Shown here: piece after piece, positions 1-7,415 of the stretch | Numbering within the stretch: the stretch's first letter is position 1 | Layout of the letters: every line of letters starts with the position of its first letter | Origin: CAZVEV01 sp964625865 | GTDB lineage: Bacteria > Planctomycetota > Phycisphaerae > SM23-33 | Direction of reading: 5' to 3' | Assembly (NCBI GenBank): GCA_964625865.1 | Contig: CAZVEV010000096.1 | Coordinates: 1-18,737, forward strand | DNA: 18,737 bases | The notes under the pieces: model-generated | What the model saw: the letters and a program-made list of their open reading frames with translations, nothing else | Database searches by the model: none | What the model was told of the DNA's origin: nothing | Position numbers and translations under genes: made by a program

Positions 1-227
1 ACGGTGTGGAGGTGCTTGGCAGATTGCGCGACGACGAGCGGACGAAACTGCTGCCCGTGGTCGTGCTGACCTCTTCGGACCGGGAGCAGGACATCATCGA
101 CAGCTATGAAAACGGCTGCAACAGCTACGTCCGCAAGCCCGTGGATTTTGGGCAGTTTACTGAAGCAGTGCAGCAACTGGGCCTGTACTGGATGCTCCTG
201 AACGAGCAGCCGCCGAGCGGCAAATGA
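1..227 (+). CDS. Response regulator receiver domain protein (CheY/Rcp1-like), 3' part only
   Basis: This is the C-terminal part of a single-domain response regulator; the frame is open to the left edge of the window, so the start and the phosphoacceptor aspartate lie outside. The visible 74 residues carry the hallmarks of the second half of a receiver domain: the strand-4 segment PVVVLTSS with the conserved Thr/Ser, and the strand-5 segment YVRKPVDF with the conserved Lys-Pro. The ending (FTEAVQQLGLYWMLLNE) matches the Rcp1-type stand-alone receivers that partner phytochrome-like or PAS-rich kinases. The protein stops right after the domain with no DNA-binding output, so it probably relays phosphate. 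Its stop codon overlaps the start of the downstream hybrid kinase (ATGA at 224-227), which implies translational coupling and a shared phosphorelay. Receiver identity is clear; its partner is inferred from context. Confidence 0.93.
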   Translation, partial: GVEVLGRLRDDERTKLLPVVVLTSSDREQDIIDSYENGCNSYVRKPVDFGQFTEAVQQLGLYWMLLNEQPPSGK

Positions 228-3200
228 CCGAAATGAAGCCCCCGCTACGGTTACTGCTCGTTGAAGATTCATCCGATGACGCCGAACTGATACTGCGCGA
301 GCTGCACCGCGCCGGATACGACCCGCAGGGCGAGCGTGTCGAGACGCGCCGGGCGATGGCTGCCGCCCTGGACGGCGGGCAGTGGGACATCATTCTCTGC
401 GACTACTCCCTGCCCCACTTCAGCGCCCCGGCGGCACTGGAGACGCTGAAGGAAACGGGTCTGGACCTCCCCTTCATCATCGTATCCGGTGCCATCGGCG
501 AGGACACGGCCGTCGAGATGATGCGCGCCGGAGCCCACGACTACGTGATGAAGGGTCACCTCGCCCGCCTGGCGCCCGCCATCGGGCGAGAACTGGCCGA
601 AGCCGAGCAGCGCCGCAAACGCCGGCGCGCCGAACAGGCCCTGCGGAACTCTGAGGAGCAGTTTCGCCAGATCGCCGGAAATGTCCGCCACGGCATGTGG
701 GTCCAGGACGCTCGGACGAATGTGATGCTGTACGTCAGTCCCGCCTGTGCGCAGATCCTCGGGCGCACGGTCGACGATCTCATGACCGACCCGGCTGTCT
801 GGGGCGAGGTCATTCACCCCGAGGATACGTGGGACCCGGCGACCCCCGGTTGGGAAGCGACCGAGTCTGTCTACCGCGTCATCCACAAGGACGGCGCCGT
901 TCGCTGGGTCAACGACCTGACCGTGCCCGTTCGCGACGAGAGCGGCCAACTCGTCCGCATTGTCGGGATCGTCGAGGACATCACCGACCGCAAGCGGGCG
1001 GAGGAGGAGATCGCGAATCTCGCGAAGTTTCCCTCGGAGAATCCTGATCCCGTGCTTCGCATCTCGGCTGACGGCACGGTGCTGTACGCCAACGCCGCCA
1101 GCGAGGGCCTCCTGGCTGCACTGGACAGCGGCGTGGGACAGCCCGCACCGGCCGTCTGGCGCGACCGGGTGTCGTGGTCGCTGGCCGAGGGGGCGGTGTG
1201 GCACGAGGCGCTGACGCACGGAGGGCGGGTCCTGTCGTTTTCTGCCGTTCCGGTTCCGGCCGACCAGTACGTGAACCTCTACGGGCGCGACGTGACGGAA
1301 CGCCGGCACGCTGAGGATGAACTGCGACTTCTCTCGTTGCGCCAGGAGGCCATTCTCGCCTCCGTGCCCGACATCATCATGGAAGTGGACAACCGGAAGG
1401 TCTACACGTGGGCGAACCAGGCGGGGCTGGAGTTCTTCGGGCCCGACGTGCTGGGCAAGGAGGCCGCCTACTACTTCGAAGGCGAGCAGGACACCTACGA
1501 TGTCGTACAGTCGCTCTTCGAGGGCAGCGAGGAAACGATCTACGTCGAGAGCTGGCAGCGGCGCCGCGACGGCGCCAAACGCCTCTTGGCCTGGTGGTGC
1601 CGGGTGCTCAAGGACTCCCGGGGCCACGTGACCGGTACGTTGGCCACCGCCCGAGACATCACCGAGCACAAACGGGCCGAGGAGGACCTGCGGAGGTCCG
1701 AGGAGCGATATCGGGCGGTCGCCGAAGACATGCCCGTCCTGATTTGCCGCTTCCTTCCCGACGGCGAGATCACGTATGTCAATGGGTCCTACTGCCGGTA
1801 CTTCGACAAGACGTCCGACGAGTTGGTCGGGGCGTCTTTCCTCTCGCTGATTCCGGAAGCCGACCGCCAGACCGTCATGGACAACATCCGGGCGCTGACG
1901 GTCGATTCGCCGAGCCAGTCGCACGAGCACCGGGTCCATGCGCCCGACGGCGAGATTCGCTGGCAGCGATGGACCAATCGCGCACTGTTCGACGCCGACG
2001 GGCAACCTGTCGCCTACCAGTCCCTCGGCGAGGACATCACCGACCGCAAGCAGGCCGAGGAAGCCCTGCGCGAACGCGAGCACTTCGTCAGCAAGGTCAT
2101 CGAGTCGGAACTCAACGGCGTCTACATATACGACCTGGATCGCAGGACCAATGTCTACATCAATCCAGCCTACACGGAACTGGTGGGGTACAGCCTTCAG
2201 GATCTGAACGCCTTGCCTCCCGAGCAGTTTGCCGAGTTCTTCCATCCGGATGACCGAGCGGCAATCGCCGAGCATATGGAGCAGATAGCCCTGCTTCCCG
2301 ATGGGGAGGTATTGGAGATCGAATACCGCTTCAAGGCCGCCGGCGGGCAGTGGATATGGTGCCTGTCCCGCGATGCCGTCTTCGACCGTGATCAGCGGGG
2401 AAACGTTCGACAGTTCATCGGCACGTTCCTGGACATCACGGATCGACGCAGCGCCGAGGAGCAGATCAGGCAGGCCCGGGCGCGGCTTGAGATTGCCCTG
2501 CAATCGGGCAACATCGGCATCTGGGACTGGAACATGGCGACCAACGAGGTCTACTTCTCCCCCGAGTGGAAGGCCCAACTCGGTTATGCCGACGATGAGC
2601 TTGCCGGCGCGTACGAAGAATGGGAAAGCCGCCTGCATCCGGACGATCGGGCCAGGACGCTGCAGGCGCTGCGGGAGTACATCGAGGGACGGACCGACCA
2701 GTACGTCGTCGAGTTCCGCCTGCGACACAGGGATGGAAGCTATCGGTGGATTCTCGCACGTGGCGAGATGGTGCACGATCGCTTGGGCAAACCCGTTCGA
2801 ATGACCGGCTGCCATCTGGATCTCACCGACCACAGGCAACTCGAGGAGCAATTCCTCCAGTCCCAGAAGATGGAGGCAATCGGCCAGTTGGCCGGCGGGG
2901 TGGCCCACGACTTTCGCAATCAGCTTCAGGTCATCGAGGGCTTCACGTCGATGGTCCTGCGGCGCGGGCTGGTGACGGATGAAGGACGGGCGAAATTGGA
3001 GCAGGTCCTGGATGCCGCCGAACGGTCAAGCCACCTGTCGAATCAGCTCCTGGCGTTCAGCCGACAGGGGACGCTCCGCCCGGAGATTCTCGATCCCCGC
3101 GATCTGGTCCGCGACCTCCGGACATCCCTGCCCCAGATGCTCGGGGAGGACGTCCGGCTGGTGGTGAGCTCGGGCGACGAACCGCTGCGCGTGGAACTGG

Positions 3201-3985
3201 ACGCCGTGCACTTTCACCAGGCGATGATCAACCTCTGTCTCAACGCTCGGGACGCCATGCCGAGAGGGGGCGATCTGTCCGTCGATCTCGCCACCGTCGA
3301 ACTGGACGAGGCCTTTGTCCAACAGTACGAAGACATCACGCCGGGGACGTACGTGGTTGTTTCCGTCCGCGACTCCGGCGTCGGGATGGATCCCGAGACA
3401 CGAGCCAGGGTCTTTGACCCGTTCTTCACGACAAAGGAGACAGGCAAGGGGACGGGGCTTGGACTGTCGATGGTGTATGGCTTTGTGAGGCGAAGCGGGG
3501 GTGTCATCACCTGCGAGAGCCAACTCGGAGTGGGCACGACGTTCCGCATGTATTTCCCGACAGTGGCCGCGTCTGCCGCGAAACCCGCAACGGAGCAGGA
3601 ACCCCTTCGCTTGCCGCCAGGCACCGGCCGTGTCATGCTGGTCGAGGACGAGGACATGCTGCGCCGCCTCCTGGCGGAGTACCTCACCGAGGCCGGCTTC
3701 GAGGTGGTGCAGGCGAGTTGCCCGGACGAGGCCCTGAGAGAACTCTCCCAAAGGACCAAGCCCCTGGACGTGCTTGTCACCGACGTGGTCATGCCGGGCA
3801 TGAGCGGGCTCGACCTGGCGGCCAGGGCCGTGGAACTACGGCCTGACATGAAGGTCATCTACATCTCCGGATATGCCGACGAGGAACTGGAGCGGCGCGG
3901 GCTGACGGAACTCAGCGCGATCCTCCTGCAGAAACCCTTCGACCCGAAGCTCCTGCTGGCCAGGCTCGCCGAGATGCTCGGATAA
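224..3985 (+). CDS. Soluble hybrid sensor histidine kinase: REC - six PAS/PAC - HisKA - HATPase - REC
   Basis: This is a 1253-residue multi-sensor kinase with no membrane helix, so it is probably cytoplasmic. Order: an N-terminal receiver (about 8-125; acidic D15, phosphoacceptor D60 in LCDYSLP, S88, K110); six PAS/PAC units at roughly 143-260, 268-362, 375-487, 490-612, 622-745 and 752-875, most ending in the PAC signature DITDRK or close variants; a HisKA domain with phospho-accepting H895 in AHDFRNQL; an HATPase_c domain (N box around N1007, DSGVG at 1050, then GTGLGLSMVYG); and a C-terminal receiver (about 1135-1253; D1187 in VTDVVMPG, K1237-P). Several PAS units resemble the PAS_3 fold with HPDD motifs. 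Ligands are unknown; no haem or flavin residues could be assigned. It starts at the ATG that overlaps the upstream receiver's stop. It runs convergent to the Exb cluster with 3 bp between stops, so any terminator lies inside the opposing coding sequence. Confidence 0.96.
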   Translation: MTEMKPPLRLLLVEDSSDDAELILRELHRAGYDPQGERVETRRAMAAALDGGQWDIILCDYSLPHFSAPAALETLKETGLDLPFIIVSGAIGEDTAVEMMRAGAHDYVMKGHLARLAPAIGRELAEAEQRRKRRRAEQALRNSEEQFRQIAGNVRHGMWVQDARTNVMLYVSPACAQILGRTVDDLMTDPAVWGEVIHPEDTWDPATPGWEATESVYRVIHKDGAVRWVNDLTVPVRDESGQLVRIVGIVEDITDRKRAEEEIANLAKFPSENPDPVLRISADGTVLYANAASEGLLAALDSGVGQPAPAVWRDRVSWSLAEGAVWHEALTHGGRVLSFSAVPVPADQYVNLYGRDVTERRHAEDELRLLSLRQEAILASVPDIIMEVDNRKVYTWANQAGLEFFGPDVLGKEAAYYFEGEQDTYDVVQSLFEGSEETIYVESWQRRRDGAKRLLAWWCRVLKDSRGHVTGTLATARDITEHKRAEEDLRRSEERYRAVAEDMPVLICRFLPDGEITYVNGSYCRYFDKTSDELVGASFLSLIPEADRQTVMDNIRALTVDSPSQSHEHRVHAPDGEIRWQRWTNRALFDADGQPVAYQSLGEDITDRKQAEEALREREHFVSKVIESELNGVYIYDLDRRTNVYINPAYTELVGYSLQDLNALPPEQFAEFFHPDDRAAIAEHMEQIALLPDGEVLEIEYRFKAAGGQWIWCLSRDAVFDRDQRGNVRQFIGTFLDITDRRSAEEQIRQARARLEIALQSGNIGIWDWNMATNEVYFSPEWKAQLGYADDELAGAYEEWESRLHPDDRARTLQALREYIEGRTDQYVVEFRLRHRDGSYRWILARGEMVHDRLGKPVRMTGCHLDLTDHRQLEEQFLQSQKMEAIGQLAGGVAHDFRNQLQVIEGFTSMVLRRGLVTDEGRAKLEQVLDAAERSSHLSNQLLAFSRQGTLRPEILDPRDLVRDLRTSLPQMLGEDVRLVVSSGDEPLRVELDAVHFHQAMINLCLNARDAMPRGGDLSVDLATVELDEAFVQQYEDITPGTYVVVSVRDSGVGMDPETRARVFDPFFTTKETGKGTGLGLSMVYGFVRRSGGVITCESQLGVGTTFRMYFPTVAASAAKPATEQEPLRLPPGTGRVMLVEDEDMLRRLLAEYLTEAGFEVVQASCPDEALRELSQRTKPLDVLVTDVVMPGMSGLDLAARAVELRPDMKVIYISGYADEELERRGLTELSAILLQKPFDPKLLLARLAEMLG

Positions 3986-3988
3986 CGC

Positions 3989-5734
3989 CTACTGGAGGAA
4001 CAGGTCGTCCAGGTCGGGCGCCACGCCGAAGCTGGTCATGGCGGCGGAATAACGGTAGTAGACTTCGAGGCACAGGGCGCCGAGGGCCGTCGTGTACACG
4101 CGCCCGCCGCGCGTGCCCCAGCGGGCCTTCTCGTAGTCCCAACTGCCCTCGTCGTCGCCCGTCTTGCACTGGTTCTCCACCAGCACGTCGCGGATCCGCC
4201 GGTTCCACCACACCCGGTGCTCGCCGCCCATGTTGTGCATGGCGTAGGTGGCGTAGTACCAGAGATAAAAGTCCTGGCGGGACCAGGAGGGCACTTGTCG
4301 TCTTGTCATGGCCGCCCCCTTGACCAGCAGGTGCGACTTGACCCCCGTGCCGCTGAATTGCCTCACCATCATCCCCGCCGCCGTCAGGGCCGGATGGCCC
4401 GAACCGCCCTCGCCGCGACTGAACATGTACCCGACGGCCCCCGTCGAGTCGCTGCTGGCCCCATCGTTGGTGACGCTGTCGACGAATGAGAGCGACCGCG
4501 AATACACGGCGTGGTCGAACTTGATCTGCGCGAGCTTGGCCGTCTTGAGCGCCTGGACGCACCAGGCGCTGACCGACATGTCCGACTCGCCGCAGTTGGG
4601 CGTGTACCGCCACCCGCCGTCAGGATTGACCGCCTTGCACAGGAAGTTCACCGCCAGCCTCGCCGCGAGGCCCACGCGCTCGTCCCGCGCGCGGCCGTAC
4701 GCTTCGCACAGGGCGATCGTCGCGATCGAGTGGCAGTACATGTTGACCTTGCCGCCCTTGGCCCCCGCGATCCCGCCGTCCTTGGCCTGCAGGCGGATCA
4801 GCGCCTGCGTGCCGCGGAGCACGTTGCGACGATACTCGCCCTTACGCGTCGTGTTCCCGCCGCCCATCAGGGCCAGCAAGGCCAGTCCCGTCACGCCGAC
4901 GTCGGCGCTCGCCGTCCCGCCGTGCTTGTCGGCGTCCCAGTGGCCTTCCGGCTCCTGGTGTCGCGCCAGCCATTCCAGCGCCCCGTCGACCGACGCCTTG
5001 GCCTTGACCCCGCCGAACCGCGTCATCGTGCGGAAGAAATCACCCGTGCCGAACAGCGCCATGTTCGCCGGGCCGATCTCGCCGACCGTCGGCGTGGCGT
5101 CCTGTCGGCCGAACATCTTCGGCAGGGCTTCCACGTCGCGGCTGGGCCGCGGTGCGCGGCTGATGAAATGCTGCTCCAACTGGTGCTCCGGAACGGGCGT
5201 CGGGTCGGTGTACTTGAAGATGTCCGCGGGCGTCGAGACGGTCGCGGCGATCGGGTTCAGCGCAAAGGCGATCGTCTCGGACTCCTCGCTGATCTCCTCG
5301 GGCGCGTCGATGTCGACCTCGGTGGCGTCCAGGGAGATCTCGGGCGTGTCGATCTCGATGTTCCTGGTCTGGACGAACTCCTCGGTCATCACCACGTCGG
5401 TCTCGGTGACGGTCATCCGGATGTCCGGGCGTTCGTCGATGTCCGGCTCGTCGGTCAGTTGCTCGGGGTCTTCGAGAATCAGATCGCGCTTCGGCTCGCT
5501 CAGTTCGAACTGCTCGACAACCGGCTCGTCGACGGAGAACTCGAACTCTTTGAGCTTGGCCTTGGTGTCGTCGGCCGGATACAACTTCCAGAACAGCGCG
5601 ATCGCCACCAGCAGCGCAAACAGCCCCATCCCGAGCAGCACGGCCCGCTTGTTGACGACCTCGACCGTGTGGGGATGCCAGTCGAACTTCACCCGCGTCT
5701 CAGCCTCGTGATGGTCCTCTGCGTCGGGAGGCAT
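3989..5734 (-). CDS. Membrane-anchored prenyltransferase/terpenoid-cyclase toroid protein, TonB-like layout
   Basis: This 581-residue protein is the last gene of the Exb cluster. It has a 30-residue N-terminal tail, one hydrophobic helix (about 31-49, RAVLLGMGLFALLVAIALFW), a long acidic linker with scattered prolines (about 53-205, rich in Asp/Glu/Thr/Val), and from about 245 a series of prenyltransferase/squalene-oxidase-type repeats (ALEWLARHQEPEGHWD, ALIRLQAKDGGIAG, NFLCKAVNPDGGWRYTP). The QxxDGGW-like motifs are typical of alpha-alpha toroids. I see no DXDD or DDxxD catalytic motif, so cyclase chemistry is unlikely. The start lies 4 nt after the exbD stop, with AGAGG 8 nt upstream. ExbB/ExbD usually sit beside TonB or TolA; this protein has that position and topology with a toroid as the periplasmic domain. 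Family and topology are well supported; acting as a TonB-like transducer is inference. Confidence 0.9.
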   Translation of the reverse strand: MPPDAEDHHEAETRVKFDWHPHTVEVVNKRAVLLGMGLFALLVAIALFWKLYPADDTKAKLKEFEFSVDEPVVEQFELSEPKRDLILEDPEQLTDEPDIDERPDIRMTVTETDVVMTEEFVQTRNIEIDTPEISLDATEVDIDAPEEISEESETIAFALNPIAATVSTPADIFKYTDPTPVPEHQLEQHFISRAPRPSRDVEALPKMFGRQDATPTVGEIGPANMALFGTGDFFRTMTRFGGVKAKASVDGALEWLARHQEPEGHWDADKHGGTASADVGVTGLALLALMGGGNTTRKGEYRRNVLRGTQALIRLQAKDGGIAGAKGGKVNMYCHSIATIALCEAYGRARDERVGLAARLAVNFLCKAVNPDGGWRYTPNCGESDMSVSAWCVQALKTAKLAQIKFDHAVYSRSLSFVDSVTNDGASSDSTGAVGYMFSRGEGGSGHPALTAAGMMVRQFSGTGVKSHLLVKGAAMTRRQVPSWSRQDFYLWYYATYAMHNMGGEHRVWWNRRIRDVLVENQCKTGDDEGSWDYEKARWGTRGGRVYTTALGALCLEVYYRYSAAMTSFGVAPDLDDLFLQ

Positions 5735-5738
5735 CTGT

Positions 5739-6179
5739 CTAACCTCTGCTCTCGCTGATCTCGACGGTCGCCGACACCTTCGTGATCCCCGCCTGCGCGC
5801 AACAACTCATTACGGCGGCCACGTGTTCCCATTTTACGCGCCGGTCGCCCCGGATGACCACCGCGGTCTGGTCCTTGCTCCGCACGCGGGCCCTGCTGAG
5901 GCGGATGCGCAGCGACGACATGCTCATGCGCTCGTTCTCGAGGTGGTAGTACGCCTTGCCGCCGGGCAAATACTTGACCTTGACCACGATCGGCCGCGGC
6001 GGGGGGGTCTTGGTCTTCAGTTGCTTGCTCTGAACGGGCAGGTTGATCGTCAGGTCCTGCTCGAGCTTGATGAACGACGTGGTGACCAGGAAGAAGATGA
6101 TCAGCAGGAACACGCAGTCGATCATCGGGTCGAGATTCATCCGCATTTCCTGCTCTTCTTCGACGCCGGAGAATTTCAT
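5739..6179 (-). CDS. exbD: ExbD/TolR-family biopolymer transport protein
   Basis: This is a 146-residue ExbD/TolR protein, the usual length for the family. It has a short cytoplasmic N-terminus, a single transmembrane helix at about 19-38 beginning LDPMIDCVFLLIIFFLVT, and a periplasmic domain (about 42-146). D21 in the helix corresponds to the conserved membrane aspartate that ExbD/TolR needs to couple proton flow to movement. The periplasmic part ends in the typical pattern of a WEHV helix followed by VSATVEI. The start overlaps the exbB stop (ATGA, 6176-6179), so the two are made together, and the next gene starts 4 nt after its stop. The pairing with ExbB is certain from synteny. Whether it energises siderophore-type uptake, Tol-like envelope work or something else cannot be told from this gene; no TonB-dependent receptor is in the window. 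Confidence 0.96.
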   Translation of the reverse strand: MKFSGVEEEQEMRMNLDPMIDCVFLLIIFFLVTTSFIKLEQDLTINLPVQSKQLKTKTPPPRPIVVKVKYLPGGKAYYHLENERMSMSSLRIRLSRARVRSKDQTAVVIRGDRRVKWEHVAAVMSCCAQAGITKVSATVEISESRG

Positions 6180-7261
6180 GACTGGGCCTCCCCAGCCGTC
6201 GATGCGGCCGCTTGCTCGCTCCCGTTCCTGCCGTTCTGCGACGGGGGCATGTTCCGTTTGACGACGGCCAGCTCATGCACGAAATCGCCCGCCAGCGTCT
6301 CGCAGTGGGAGATGATCATGTTGAGCCTCTGGTTGAACAGGAAGAACACCAGCAGGGCCGGCGCCGCGACCGACAGGCCCGCCGCGGTGGTCAGCAGGGC
6401 GATCTTGATCCCGCCGGCCATCGCCTGGGCCTTGGCCGCGCTGGCCGCGTCCTCGGAAAGGCTGTCGAAACAGATGATCATGCCGATCACCGTGCCCAGC
6501 AGGCCCAGCAGGGGGGCCACCGCGGCGATGAAGTTCAGGCCCTTCAGTGGAATCCGGAGGACGCTGATCTGTCGCTTGGCCTCGGCCTCGCAGCGGATCA
6601 TCAGGTCCGCGGTGGTGGAGGTCTCGAACTTGCTCACCATGGCGCAGCAGACGCTGGCGAACAGGCCCTTCTCGCTGGCCGCCAGGTCGCCAAACCGCTT
6701 GACGTCGCCGTCCTCGAGGGCCCGTTCGGCCGCCTCGACGAACCGGCGCGGTGCCTGCTTGCCCCGGCGATACACCCACGCGCTGTTCAGGGCAATGATG
6801 ATCAGGATCAGCAGCAGGAAGGCGATAGGCCACATCAGCGGCCCGCCGCTGAAGAAGCGGTCCAGCAGCGTCTCGCGGCTGTCGATGCTGATCGGCCCGG
6901 TCCCCGAGACGCGGCTCCACTTGCGCCCCGGATCGCGGTCGCCCCGGGTCCGCTTGACCACGAACTCGCCCCCCTTGGCGCCTTTGGTGTTGATCCGGAT
7001 GACGGTGAAGAACGTGCTGCTGCTCTTGTACACGTCGTCCACTTCCAGCAGGCTGATGTCGCTGTCGGTTACAACGGTGAACTCCTTGTTGTCGCCGTCG
7101 ACCGCCTCCTCCATCTCGCCCTTGAGGACCTCGTCCTTGTCCTGCAGGAGAGACTCGAAGTCCGGGTCCTCGTCCGCCGCCGGCGCGCCGCACGCGACTA
7201 GGCCCAGAACCATCACGACGGTCAGAAGGAGAAAAGGGGTCAGGAACCTTTTTGGCGGCAC
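6176..7261 (-). CDS. exbB: MotA/TolQ/ExbB proton channel family protein with extra N-terminal periplasmic domain
   Basis: This is the proton-channel partner of ExbD. Counting from GTG at 7261, the protein is 361 residues: an export signal (KRFLTPFLLLTVVMVLGLVAC), about 115 residues of polar, acidic extra-cytoplasmic sequence, then the three-helix ExbB core (helices near 142-164, 245-266 and 285-307). The second and third helices carry family motifs (AAVAPLLGLLGTVIGMI; GIKIALLTTAAGLSVAAPALL). The signal ends in LVAC-G, which fits a lipobox with C24, unusual for ExbB. The start is uncertain. The frame is open to GTG 7411 (4 nt after the upstream stop), and ATG 7369 has a plausible GAGG site, but residues from either would be encoded by repeat DNA. 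GTG 7261 has GGAGG 6 nt upstream and gives a normal signal, so I prefer it. The stop overlaps exbD. Confidence 0.92.
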   Translation of the reverse strand: MPPKRFLTPFLLLTVVMVLGLVACGAPAADEDPDFESLLQDKDEVLKGEMEEAVDGDNKEFTVVTDSDISLLEVDDVYKSSSTFFTVIRINTKGAKGGEFVVKRTRGDRDPGRKWSRVSGTGPISIDSRETLLDRFFSGGPLMWPIAFLLLILIIIALNSAWVYRRGKQAPRRFVEAAERALEDGDVKRFGDLAASEKGLFASVCCAMVSKFETSTTADLMIRCEAEAKRQISVLRIPLKGLNFIAAVAPLLGLLGTVIGMIICFDSLSEDAASAAKAQAMAGGIKIALLTTAAGLSVAAPALLVFFLFNQRLNMIISHCETLAGDFVHELAVVKRNMPPSQNGRNGSEQAAASTAGEAQS

Positions 7262-7323
7262 CTCCCGCCTCCGGAGCCCAGCAGAGGCAAGACGCCAAAA
7301 AGGTTCCTGACCCCTTTTCTCCT
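7227..7323. repeat. Palindromic element copy 1 (91-bp core, 31-bp perfect arms)
   Basis: The arms 7227-7257 and 7293-7323 are perfect reverse complements over 31 bp, separated by 35 nt. The core shared with copy 2 is 7230-7320 (91 bp): 25-bp arms beginning AGAAAAGGGGTCAGGAACC, with a 41-nt spacer. It lies across the preferred start of exbB. Read leftward, the frame is open through the whole element, giving KRGQEPF from the outer arm and KRFLTPF from the inner arm. The spacer holds GGAGG and the GTG at 7261. The flanking dinucleotides (GG left, CC right) do not form a direct repeat. As RNA it would make a very stable hairpin with the GTG in its loop. It resembles REP/MITE-like non-autonomous repeats; no transposase is present in the window. 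Confidence 0.93.
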
Positions 7324-7344
7324 CCAACTCGACCCATTTGTTCT

Positions 7345-7401
7345 TTCGTCCGTTCATTCGTCCGTTCATCTTCCTACCTCTGTGTCTCTGCGTCTCTGTG
7401 G
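7345..7401. repeat. Short repeats in the TPR-exbB gap: 12-bp tandem plus CTCTGTGTCT-type motif
   Basis: Two features fill the space between copy 1 of the palindromic element and the upstream gene's stop. A 12-bp unit, TTCGTCCGTTCA, is repeated twice head to tail at 7345-7356 and 7357-7368. Next to it, 7377-7401 reads CCTCTGTGTCTCTGCGTC followed by TCTGTGG, a motif with an approximate ten-base rhythm. This low-complexity stretch looks like an intergenic repeat, not native coding sequence. Any protein start upstream of 7261 would translate it as MNGRMNGRKNK and similar residues, which is one reason to doubt the longer exbB start sites. Confidence 0.75.
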
Positions 7402-7415
7402 AGACTGCCACGTTT

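Noticed and set aside
269..2908. 879-codon open frame antisense to the histidine kinase
   Set aside because: It mirrors the kinase codons in GC-rich DNA, has no recognisable domain, and the kinase motifs on the other strand are unambiguous.
3989..5734. Squalene-hopene cyclase or other active terpene cyclase
   Set aside because: The toroid repeats match, but no DXDD-type catalytic motif is visible, and the membrane anchor, acidic linker and ExbBD context do not fit a cyclase.
7227..7323. Palindromic element read as an intrinsic terminator
   Set aside because: The stem is long, but the sequence following it on the leftward strand is TCTCCTTCTGACC, not a T-run, and exbB coding starts within it.
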